Assembly (NCBI GenBank): GCA_964563435.1
Contig: CAZLXI010000007.1
Span: 62,001 to 126,000, forward strand
From: Leadbetterella sp964563435
Lineage (GTDB): Bacteria; Bacteroidota; Bacteroidia; Cytophagales; Spirosomataceae
DNA length: 64,000 bases
Direction of reading: 5' to 3'
Shown one piece after another: positions 36,246 through 43,721 of the stretch. Within the stretch, counting starts at the first letter, position 1, and every line of letters begins with the position of its first letter. The translations under genes and the position numbers were made by a program. The notes under the pieces are model-generated. The model saw only the letters and a list, made by a program, of their open reading frames with translations. It was not told the origin of the DNA and did no database searches.

Positions 36246-38183
36246 ATGAGAAAGTGTAAAGGGTTGCTGATCTGGATTTGTGCCGGGCTGTTTCATGCCT
36301 GTCAGGTAGCCGAGGAACCGGCTATTGCGCCGGAATTGGATCGCGTGACAGTGGCTGACATCACTATTTCTTCCTCAATGCTGAGTTCGGCGATCAGTAA
36401 GGCCGGTAACCAGGATATTCAGGAGCATGGATTCATTTATTCGGAGAAAGAGGGAGATGCCGAAGGCGTGAAAACTTCCTCCGGCGAGGTTGACCCCACT
36501 CTGCCTTCTCCTATCGGGTTCCGTGAAGCGCTTAGCGGCTTGAAGATCAATACCACTTACTATGTTCGTTCCTACGCAGTTACACGGATGGGTACCGTTT
36601 ATGGGGAAGAAAGCAACTTTAAAACCCTTAACATCGTTCAGCCGGGGATCAGGACTGACGGTTCCGAAGGACTTACCCACAATTTTGCCCGTTTGAAAGG
36701 AACCGTCACCACCAAAGGTACCTATCCGATCACTCAATACGGTGTGGTTTGGAGCACCGCGGCCAATCCTACCGTTTCACTGACTACCAAGGTGGCCATT
36801 AATGCGGATGTTTCCACTTTTCCGACCTCGTTTAGTGCGAATGCGCAGGGCCTTTCGCCGGCTACTACCTACAATTTCAGGGCTTACGTCATTGCCAACA
36901 ACGTGGTATCCTATGGTGTAAACATGACCTTTAAAACGGGAGACATCCTGCAGCCCGGCATACGTACGGATGCCTCTTCGCAGATCACGGTAAACTCAGC
37001 CCGCCTGAGCGGCACAGTACTCACTAAAGGTACGTTCCCGATTACGGAATACGGCATCTGCTGGGGTATCGGGGCCAATCCGACCACCACGGGTGCCAAA
37101 TTTACCCAAAGAGGGGATGTGGCCACTGTTCCCTCTTCGTTTGCTGCAACGGCCTCCGGGTTAAATGCCAATACACTTTACTATTACCGGGCCTATGTGA
37201 TCTCCAACAATGTGACCACCTACGGAGCCGATCAGAGCTTCCGGACATCGGCCGTGGTACAACCACAGATTACTACCGGCGGAGCAGGAGGAATAACGGT
37301 TAATTCGGCCCGGCTCGACGGAACCCTGAGTGCCGCCGGCTCTTATCCGATCACGGAGTACGGTATCTGCTGGAGTACATCTGCTAATCCGACCACGTCC
37401 CATTCCAAAGCTTCGGAATCAGGAAATGTAACTTCCTTCCCAAGAAACTTTACGATGAGCGCCGGTGGGTTAAATGTAGCCACCGCCTACTACTACCGGG
37501 CCTACGTGATCTCCAACGGCGTTACCACCTACGGAGCCCAGCAAAGCTTCAGCACACTTTCGGTGATTCAACCCGGAATAAACACAGGCGGATCAGGGGG
37601 AGTAACCCTCAATTCGGCCCGGCTCGACGGAACACTGACTTCCGGCGGCTCCTATCCCATTACAGAATACGGGATTTGCTGGGGTACCTCTGCCAATCCG
37701 ACCATATCCAACTCCAAAGCTTCGCAATCAGGGAACGTAACTTCTTTCCCGAGAGGGTTTACGTTGACGGCCGGCGGCCTGAATGCCGGCACCAATTATC
37801 ATTACCGGGCCTATGTGATTTCCAATGGCGTAACTACTTATGGTTCAAACCAGACTTTCAGGACGGCCGAACCGGTAACACCGCGGGTGGCCACCGTGGG
37901 AGCCGTATGGACCACCAGCTTCCGGTTTGACGGCCGCATTGATGAAGGCGGCAGCTACGGTATCTCGGAATACGGCATTTGTTATTCTACGAATACCAAC
38001 AACCCCACTACCGCTAACTCTAAGCTGAGCAGGAGCGGGAACCCGGGCTCTTATCCGTTCCCGTATTCACTTACTTTAAGTAACGTGACCGGCGGGGTGA
38101 ATTACTTCTACCGGGCTTACGCGATCTCCAACGGAGTGACCTACTATGGCAATGTGGGATCCATATCTACCGGAAAAGATTGA
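36246..38183 (+). CDS. Tandem-repeat surface lipoprotein (five units of about 103 aa)
   Basis: This 645-aa protein has a lipoprotein-like signal (LLIWICAGLFHAC). One divergent unit (about 33-128) is followed by five units at about 130-233, 234-336, 337-439, 440-542 and 543-645. Each starts with a QPGI-like word and holds a Y-P-I-T-E-Y-G-I-C-W core, a YYYRAYVISN strand and a final TYG...F-R-T. Units 4 and 5 are nearly identical, which suggests recent duplication or conversion. Each unit except the first conserved one has a single Cys in GIC(W/Y). The fold is probably Ig/FN3-like. It is the fourth gene of the surface operon. Confidence 0.82.
   Translation: MRKCKGLLIWICAGLFHACQVAEEPAIAPELDRVTVADITISSSMLSSAISKAGNQDIQEHGFIYSEKEGDAEGVKTSSGEVDPTLPSPIGFREALSGLKINTTYYVRSYAVTRMGTVYGEESNFKTLNIVQPGIRTDGSEGLTHNFARLKGTVTTKGTYPITQYGVVWSTAANPTVSLTTKVAINADVSTFPTSFSANAQGLSPATTYNFRAYVIANNVVSYGVNMTFKTGDILQPGIRTDASSQITVNSARLSGTVLTKGTFPITEYGICWGIGANPTTTGAKFTQRGDVATVPSSFAATASGLNANTLYYYRAYVISNNVTTYGADQSFRTSAVVQPQITTGGAGGITVNSARLDGTLSAAGSYPITEYGICWSTSANPTTSHSKASESGNVTSFPRNFTMSAGGLNVATAYYYRAYVISNGVTTYGAQQSFSTLSVIQPGINTGGSGGVTLNSARLDGTLTSGGSYPITEYGICWGTSANPTISNSKASQSGNVTSFPRGFTLTAGGLNAGTNYHYRAYVISNGVTTYGSNQTFRTAEPVTPRVATVGAVWTTSFRFDGRIDEGGSYGISEYGICYSTNTNNPTTANSKLSRSGNPGSYPFPYSLTLSNVTGGVNYFYRAYAISNGVTYYGNVGSISTGKD
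36633..38180 (+). repeat. Coding tandem repeat, five units, period about 310 bp
   Basis: DNA-level tandem repeat underlying the five 103-aa units of the surface lipoprotein. The middle units share long identical words such as aattcggcccggctcgacgg. Such repeats can expand or contract by recombination and are prone to misassembly from short reads. Confidence 0.8.
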
Positions 38184-38205
38184 TAACTTTTAAATAGAAT
38201 AAAAA

Positions 38206-38745
38206 ATGAAAACACAAGGATGGGTTCTGATCGTATGTACCGCGCTGCTTACCCTTAGCTTTTGTACAAAAAAGAATGACCCTGAGGGTCAAAGCCAGGA
38301 AGGAAAAGCCAATATTACCCTTACCGCCGGTGGGGAGCAATACAAGATACAGGGGCCCTGCGGGTGGGCGTCGGCGGGAGGAACACGTTATATCGGGGCC
38401 AATGATGCCGCCAGCAGCCTGAAAACATTTTCGACTTTCTTTAACCTGGAAAATCCGCCGAAACAAACCACTACCTATACGCTGGTAGCCGATCAGTTTG
38501 ATGAGGATCCCGGACATATCACCATGAACATTACGGAAATAAAAAATGGAGGGCTTTTTGATTATAACTCTACTAATACGTCCGGGAAACTGACCCTGGT
38601 GGTAAGCGGTAAGAAAATCTCGGTAAACTTAGACGGTATCACCCTGAAGCCTACTACCGAGAGCATGATTTATAAATCGCTCAATACAGGGGCATTCAGT
38701 CAACCCGGCACACTTTCGGGTACGCTGGAGTTTTATGTGGAGTAG
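38206..38745 (+). CDS. Small lipoprotein, last gene of surface operon
   Basis: This 179-aa protein has a lipobox (TALLTLSFC, Cys at residue 20) followed by the short charged linker TKKNDPEG usual for Bacteroidota surface lipoproteins. The mature part is beta-rich (ITLTAGGEQYKIQGPCGWAS, then TSGKLTLVVSGKKISVNLDG) and ends GTLSGTLEFYVE. No family is recognised. It lies 22 bp after the repeat protein and is followed directly by a cluster of palindromes. Confidence 0.75.
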   Translation: MKTQGWVLIVCTALLTLSFCTKKNDPEGQSQEGKANITLTAGGEQYKIQGPCGWASAGGTRYIGANDAASSLKTFSTFFNLENPPKQTTTYTLVADQFDEDPGHITMNITEIKNGGLFDYNSTNTSGKLTLVVSGKKISVNLDGITLKPTTESMIYKSLNTGAFSQPGTLSGTLEFYVE

Positions 38746-38765
38746 AGACGCAAGATTTCGCGTCT
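38746..38765. repeat. Short palindrome AGACGC-N8-GCGTCT
   Basis: AGACGC (38746-38751) pairs with GCGTCT (38760-38765), beginning right after the lipoprotein stop codon. It may act as the 3' hairpin of the surface operon. Confidence 0.55.
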
Positions 38766-38777
38766 GGAAGCGTTTGT

Positions 38778-38791
38778 CCGGTTCGAACCGG
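38778..38791. repeat. Perfect 14-bp palindrome CCGGTTCGAACCGG
   Basis: A perfect self-complementary 14-mer without spacer, in the palindrome cluster between the surface operon and htpG. It could be a protein-binding site or simply part of the repeat-rich spacer. Confidence 0.5.
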
Positions 38792-38800
38792 GAGCCGTTT

Positions 38801-38980
38801 CCCGACAAGAGGCTGTTTAAAAAGTATACAAACTGCTGCGTTGTTTCGGAATTCGGCCTCAGTCACATACCTTTAGTATGCTCCTTTGTCCTCATCCTCA
38901 ACGCCTTGCATTTTGGATACTTTTTAAACAGCTTCAATGCGACCAAACAACCAGTACTTTTCAGACAGCCTCTTGTCGGG
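38801..38980. repeat. Nested inverted repeats enclosing copy A of a dispersed 110-bp element
   Basis: Outer arms cccgacaagaggctgt (38801-38816) and acagcctcttgtcggg (38965-38980) are perfectly complementary. Inside, ggctgtttaaaaagtat (38811-38827) faces atactttttaaacagc (38917-38932). The core (38819-38925) is nearly the same as the element at 55707-55834, including ctgctgcgttgtttcgg, cacatac...gtatgctcct and ctcaacgccttgcatttt. This copy lies between convergent genes. Confidence 0.8.
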
Positions 38981-38997
38981 ATGTACTCCTCTTTAGC

Positions 38998-40818
38998 TTA
39001 CCCCAATTTCTCCACGCTTCTGTAGATAAACTGCGTCAGGTCTTTGCCGGTGAGCATGCCCTGGGAAAGCAGGGCCAGGTCTGTCAGCTGTTTGGCCACC
39101 CCGTTCTCATTGCCTTCTTTGGCGATCTTTTGAATAACAGGATGATTTCCGTTCACCACCAGGTTATACATGGTCGGCATATTTCCCATCATGCCGGCCT
39201 GGCCGTTGATTTTTGACATGTCCATATAGCGCCTCATGAATTCAGTCTGTACGATAGAAACCGGCAGATCATCGACAGGAAGTGCCTCAATCTGCACAAT
39301 ATTATTGCCGACAAACTCCTTGAACGTTTCTTCTACTTTCTTCTTCTCATCTTCTGAAAGAACCACCTCCTGGTTAAGCCCTTTATCAATAAGTTTGTCA
39401 AGAGCTTCAGAGTCAACACGCTTAAATTTCAGTTTTTCCACTTTCATCTCCAGGGCGTTGATGAAGTGGGCGTCCAGCACATCATCAAACACCAGCACGT
39501 CATAGCCGCGCTTGCCGGCACCTTCTATGTAAGCATCTTCCTTGTTAATATCATTGGTGTAAAGGGCGATGGCGTTACCGTCTTTGTCGGTCTGGTTGGT
39601 TTCCAGCCGGGTCTTGTATTCGTCAATTGTGAAGTATTCACCTCCGGTATTTTTGAACAGGACAAACTCTTTGGCTCTTTCAAAAAATTTATCGTCTGCG
39701 ATCACACCGTATTTCACAAACATTCCGATGCTTCCCCATTTTTCTTCGAAGGCACTGCGGTCGTCACGGAAGAGGTCGGCCAGCTTTTCGCCTACTTTTT
39801 TGGTGATGTAGGTGTTGATGCGCTTGACGTTTCCATCGGCCTGTAAATAGCTTCTCGATACGTTAAGCGGAATATCCGGGGAGTCGATCACGCCGTGGAG
39901 CAGCTGAAGGAATTCGGGCACAATGTCTTTCACGTCATCGGTAATAAACACCTGTTTGCTGTACAGCTGTATCTTTTCGCGGTTCAGCTGGAAGTCCTGT
40001 TTGATCTTCGGGAAATACAATACCCCCGTAAGATTAAACGGATAATCGACGTTCAGATGGATCCAGAAAAGCGGATCTTCGGAGTAGGGATACAGCTCCT
40101 TATAGAACTTCAGGTAGTCTTCATCTGTCAGTTCAGAGGGCGATTTTACCCATACAGGACTTGGATTATTAATGGTCTTCTCCCCGAATTCAATCGTAGT
40201 GGGCAGAAATTTGCCGTATTTGGTTAGAATCTGTTCAAGCTTAAATTCCTCCAGAAAGTCTTCCGAATCTTCGGCAATATGGAGGATCACGTCTGTGCCT
40301 CTTTCGGCCCTTTCAGCGGGGGAGATCTCAAATTCCGTGCTGCCGTCGCTGAACCATCTTACAGCCTGCGCGCCAGCCTGGGGCGCACCAGCCTGGAAAG
40401 ACCGGGTGATGATCTCTACCTCTTTAGCCACCATAAAGGCGGAGTAAAAGCCCAGACCGAATTGCCCGATAATATTGCCTTTCTCGGATTCCTGCTGGTA
40501 TTTCTCCACAAACTCTTTGGCTCCCGAGAAGGCGATCTGGTTGATGTATTTCTTCACCTCATCGGCGGTCATACCGATACCGTTATCCGAAATGGTGATG
40601 GTTTTGGCATCTTTGTCGAATGACACCTTTACCTTCAGCTCGCCCAGTTCTCCGTCAAACTGGCCAATGGATGAAAGTTTCTGAAGCTTCTGAGTAGCAT
40701 CTACCGCATTTGAAACCAGCTCTCTCAGGAAGATCTCATGGTCGGAATACAGGAATTTCTTAATGATCGGGAAAATGTTCTCGGTATTGATCGAAATCGT
40801 ACCTTTTTCAGTTGTCAT
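38998..40818 (-). CDS. htpG: Molecular chaperone HtpG (Hsp90)
   Basis: This ATP-dependent chaperone is cytoplasmic and dimeric. At 606 aa it has the normal bacterial length. The GHKL ATPase signatures are intact: ELVSNAVDATQKL (N-box), ISDNGIGMTADEV (G1) and IGQFGLGFYSAFMVA (G2). The middle domain includes the conserved DVKDIVPEFLQLL and VSRSYLQADG. There is no eukaryotic MEEVD tail, as expected. It is a single-gene unit; no heat-shock operator is visible in the short upstream spacer (40819-40906). Confidence 0.97.
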   Translation of the reverse strand: MTTEKGTISINTENIFPIIKKFLYSDHEIFLRELVSNAVDATQKLQKLSSIGQFDGELGELKVKVSFDKDAKTITISDNGIGMTADEVKKYINQIAFSGAKEFVEKYQQESEKGNIIGQFGLGFYSAFMVAKEVEIITRSFQAGAPQAGAQAVRWFSDGSTEFEISPAERAERGTDVILHIAEDSEDFLEEFKLEQILTKYGKFLPTTIEFGEKTINNPSPVWVKSPSELTDEDYLKFYKELYPYSEDPLFWIHLNVDYPFNLTGVLYFPKIKQDFQLNREKIQLYSKQVFITDDVKDIVPEFLQLLHGVIDSPDIPLNVSRSYLQADGNVKRINTYITKKVGEKLADLFRDDRSAFEEKWGSIGMFVKYGVIADDKFFERAKEFVLFKNTGGEYFTIDEYKTRLETNQTDKDGNAIALYTNDINKEDAYIEGAGKRGYDVLVFDDVLDAHFINALEMKVEKLKFKRVDSEALDKLIDKGLNQEVVLSEDEKKKVEETFKEFVGNNIVQIEALPVDDLPVSIVQTEFMRRYMDMSKINGQAGMMGNMPTMYNLVVNGNHPVIQKIAKEGNENGVAKQLTDLALLSQGMLTGKDLTQFIYRSVEKLG

Positions 40819-40906
40819 AATGTATATCTTGATTTAACAAAAATTCTTGTCAGGGATCAATCAAACGGCATTCCAACCGATTAAAATATGACAATTTGGC
40901 AGAATT

Positions 40907-41302
40907 CTATTTCCCTGCCAGCCGGTCTTTGGTATACTCGATCTTCGTTTTTCCGTGCGGTGCAGGATTTCCGTCCTCATCCAAAGCCACCATCACGATC
41001 TTTTCGATGCGGATGATGGTCTGGAGCGTCATTTTGTTACGCACCTCACAGGCTAAGGTCAGCGAGCTGGTGCCGAACCGGGTTGCCAGGATCCCGATCT
41101 CAACGATGTCACCCTGTCGGGCAGAACTCACGAAGTTGATCTCTGACATATACTTGGTCACACATCGGGGGTTTTCCAGCTGGATGATGGCATACAGGGC
41201 GGCTTCCTCATCGATCCATTCCAGGAGACGGCCGCCAAAGAGGGACTGATTGGGATTCAGGTCCTCCGGTTTGATCCATTTTCGGGTATGAAAATTCATC
41301 AT
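40907..41302 (-). CDS. Acyl-CoA thioesterase, hotdog fold (YciA/BFIT-like)
   Basis: This 131-aa hotdog thioesterase should hydrolyse acyl-CoA esters. Family motifs are LNPNQSLFGGRLLEWIDEEA (active-site Asn and the hotdog helix with catalytic Asp/Glu) and CVTKYMSEINFVSSARQGDI. The C-terminal HGKTKIEYTKD is also typical. The N-terminus reads MMNF, so the start could be 41302 or 41299. The gene lies 3 bp after folD at the end of a five-gene coupled operon. Substrate chain length cannot be predicted. Confidence 0.9.
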   Translation of the reverse strand: MMNFHTRKWIKPEDLNPNQSLFGGRLLEWIDEEAALYAIIQLENPRCVTKYMSEINFVSSARQGDIVEIGILATRFGTSSLTLACEVRNKMTLQTIIRIEKIVMVALDEDGNPAPHGKTKIEYTKDRLAGK

Positions 41303-41305
41303 AGA

Positions 41306-42187
41306 TTATCCGTATATTTCTTTTTTACAGGCCAGCAGGGTATTGTACATCAAAGCGGCTACGGTCATCAGGCCCACACCACCCGGTACAGGGGTGATGT
41401 AGGATGCTTTAGGAGCCACTTCATCAAAAGCCACATCTCCTTTCAGGGCAAACCCCGACTTCCGGGAGGGGTCTGCCACCCGGGTCAGGCCCACATCGAT
41501 CACCACGGCACCTTCTTTGACCATGTCGGCGGTAATAAAACCGGGTTTACCCAATGCGGCGATCAGGATGTCGGCCTGCAGGCAGATCTCTTTGATATTC
41601 CGGGTCTTGCTGTGGGCGAGGGTAACGGTACTGTTGCCGGGGTAGGCATTCCGCTCCATCAGCAGGCTCATGGGCAGGCCCACGATCTGGCTTCTTCCTA
41701 CCACTACGCAGTGCATGCCCGAAGTTTGAATGTTATAGCGTTTGATCAGTTCCAGCACACCGAAAGGCGTAGCGGAGACGTAAGCGGGCAGACCTTTGGC
41801 CATACGGCCCACATTGATCGGGTGGAAGCCGTCCACGTCTTTTTTCGGGTCTATGGCTTCAATGACCTTATCTACATTAATATGGTCCGGAAGCGGAAGC
41901 TGTACGATAAACCCGTCGATATCCTCGTCGCGGTTAAGGGTGTCAATGATGGCCAGCACCTCCTCTTCCGTGGTGGAGCGGTCTCTTCTGACCAGGGTAG
42001 ATTTAAAGCCGATCTCCTCACAGGAGCGGATCTTGCTGGCCACGTAGGTCTCTGAAGCACCGTTGTCACCAATGAGGATGGCGGCCAGATGGGGGATCTT
42101 ACCTCCGGCCGACCGGATACTGTCCACTTCCTGCTTCAATTCGGCCTTTACCTGGCCGGAGATTAATTTCCCGTCAATGATAGTCAT
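41306..42187 (-). CDS. folD: Bifunctional methylenetetrahydrofolate dehydrogenase/cyclohydrolase
   Basis: This enzyme interconverts methylene-THF, methenyl-THF and formyl-THF for one-carbon metabolism. At 293 aa it has the usual length. The catalytic YVASKIRSCEEIGF (Tyr, Lys), the substrate segment QLPLPDHINVDKVIEAIDP, the dinucleotide site VVGRSQIVGLPMSLLL-like loop and PVPGGVGLMTVAALM are all present. The stop of the MFS gene overlaps its ATG by 4 bases. folB is two genes upstream, making this a small folate operon. Confidence 0.96.
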   Translation of the reverse strand: MTIIDGKLISGQVKAELKQEVDSIRSAGGKIPHLAAILIGDNGASETYVASKIRSCEEIGFKSTLVRRDRSTTEEEVLAIIDTLNRDEDIDGFIVQLPLPDHINVDKVIEAIDPKKDVDGFHPINVGRMAKGLPAYVSATPFGVLELIKRYNIQTSGMHCVVVGRSQIVGLPMSLLMERNAYPGNSTVTLAHSKTRNIKEICLQADILIAALGKPGFITADMVKEGAVVIDVGLTRVADPSRKSGFALKGDVAFDEVAPKASYITPVPGGVGLMTVAALMYNTLLACKKEIYG

Positions 42188-43362
42188 TCTTGTATAGTAG
42201 AAACTGAATGTTTTCGTTTATAGATCACTAAGTAAATAAGGGCCGTGCTCACTACTGCGGTTGTAAAAATAAACGATGCCGGAAGATTTTCCACCCTGTT
42301 CTGGTATATAAAAGTGGGAAGAAGCGCTCCGAGGCCTATCCCCGCCTCCAGGGCAATGTACATAGTGGCCACTGCTTTCCCCCTGTTTTCTTCCGCACAG
42401 AGATCAATGGTCCAGGCCTGCGTAATGGGGGAAACAATCCCGTTTCCTATTCCGAACAGAACGCCCGAAAGCGTCAGCAGCCGGATTTCCCGGGTATATA
42501 CAAGGCATACCAGCGACAGGATCATGAACAGGCAGCCGATGATCAGCACATTCGGCCGGCCTTTTTTATCCGACCAGCGCCCGGCAATAACCCGGATGCC
42601 GATCGAAGCCAGCGTATAGACCAGAAAGTAAAATCCTTTGTTCTTCAGCCCTATGCTTTTGCTAAGGTCGGGGATGAGGGTGATCACCGCTCCGTAGGAG
42701 AACAGGCAGAAGAATACCACCACTACCACCGGCATAACGCTTCCGTCAAAGATCTCATGCCGGTTAATCTTCAGCAGCGACCACCGGAAGGCTTCCTTAC
42801 GCGGAGCTGGCAGGGTCTCTTTCATGTTGATCAGGATGGCAATGGAAAGAAAGGATAAGACCGAGGAGGTATAAAATAAGATATTAAAATCAAAATGCTG
42901 TACGATCCATCCGCCCAGGAAAGGTCCGAAGGCCATTCCCAGACTTCCGATCAGCCCGTGAATTCCCATCGATTCGCCCCGCCGGTTAAAAGGTACAATG
43001 TCGGCAATGTAAGCGGCGGTTCCGGTAGGTTTAAAACCGGTGGAAAAGCCGTGCACCAGCCGGAGCAGCAGAAACGGGAGGATGGTGGTGGTCACCGGGT
43101 AGAGAAACCCGCATACAAAACAAACCAGCGAGCCGAAGGCCATCACCGGTACCCGGCCCACCGTATCAGAAAGCTTACCGCTGAAAGGCCGTGATACGCC
43201 GGCCGTAAGTGTAAACAGGGCAATGATCAGTCCTTTGAACTCCCCGCCGCCCATCTTTGAAAGGTAATCGGGCAGCTCGGGGATGAGCATATTAAAGCTT
43301 GAAAAAAACAAGAATGAGCTGGCACAAAGCAGCCAAAACTGAAGGGTATAAACGCGATTCAA
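42184..43362 (-). CDS. MFS transporter
   Basis: This 392-aa major facilitator protein has 12 predicted membrane helices. The loop 2-3 motif A is clear (GKLSDTVGRVPVMAFG), repeated as GRWSDKKGRPNVLIIG in the second half. It is most like the drug/multidrug DHA1-type exporters. It overlaps folB and folD by 4 bases at each end, so all three are translated together. Transport of a pterin or folate-related compound is suggested only by this context. Confidence 0.88.
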   Translation of the reverse strand: MNRVYTLQFWLLCASSFLFFSSFNMLIPELPDYLSKMGGGEFKGLIIALFTLTAGVSRPFSGKLSDTVGRVPVMAFGSLVCFVCGFLYPVTTTILPFLLLRLVHGFSTGFKPTGTAAYIADIVPFNRRGESMGIHGLIGSLGMAFGPFLGGWIVQHFDFNILFYTSSVLSFLSIAILINMKETLPAPRKEAFRWSLLKINRHEIFDGSVMPVVVVVFFCLFSYGAVITLIPDLSKSIGLKNKGFYFLVYTLASIGIRVIAGRWSDKKGRPNVLIIGCLFMILSLVCLVYTREIRLLTLSGVLFGIGNGIVSPITQAWTIDLCAEENRGKAVATMYIALEAGIGLGALLPTFIYQNRVENLPASFIFTTAVVSTALIYLVIYKRKHSVSTIQE

Positions 43363-43721
43363 TGAATAAAGCTTTCTTCTAAAGTGATTTTTGAGCGGTA
43401 CATTATTCCCCCCACCGGCGGATTAAACTTGGAAACGTGCAGGGTAACTTTGGTGATGCCGGTAAATTCTTCCTTTAAGCGGCGGGCGATCCGGTAACCT
43501 ATGTGCTCCAGCAGCCTGCTCCTGGTCTGCATTTCTTCTGCCACGATGGTGTATACTCTTCCGTAATCGACGGTATCTGAAATGTCGTCTGACAAGCCGG
43601 ATGCCCGGAGATCGGTTTCTATGCAGATATCCACACCGTATCGGTTCCCCGTTTTCTGTTCTTCGTCGCTCAACCCGTGCCAGGCGAAGAACTCCATGCC
43701 CTCCAGCGTTATTTGTCCCAT
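43359..43721 (-). CDS. folB: Dihydroneopterin aldolase
   Basis: FolB converts dihydroneopterin to hydroxymethyl-dihydropterin in folate synthesis. The 120-aa protein has the typical ITLEGMEFFAWHGLSDEEQ N-terminus with the catalytic Glu, the SDTVDYGRVYTIVAEEM middle, LLEHIGYRIARRLKEEF, and the C-terminal VSKFNPPVGG with the catalytic Lys. It starts on the last base of the upstream divIVA-like gene and ends overlapping the MFS gene. Confidence 0.94.
   Translation of the reverse strand: MGQITLEGMEFFAWHGLSDEEQKTGNRYGVDICIETDLRASGLSDDISDTVDYGRVYTIVAEEMQTRSRLLEHIGYRIARRLKEEFTGITKVTLHVSKFNPPVGGIMYRSKITLEESFIH

Noticed and set aside
36633..38180. Regular repeats considered as a CRISPR-like array
   Set aside because: Period is about 310 bp, the repeats are coding and in frame, and there are no unique spacers.
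38775..38795. tRNA T-arm-like sequence ggttcgaacc
   Set aside because: It is part of a perfect 14-bp palindrome with no acceptor, D or anticodon arms around it.
38735..39025. 96-codon frame overlapping the lipoprotein end and htpG
   Set aside because: It runs through the palindrome cluster; its sequence is explained by repeat DNA.
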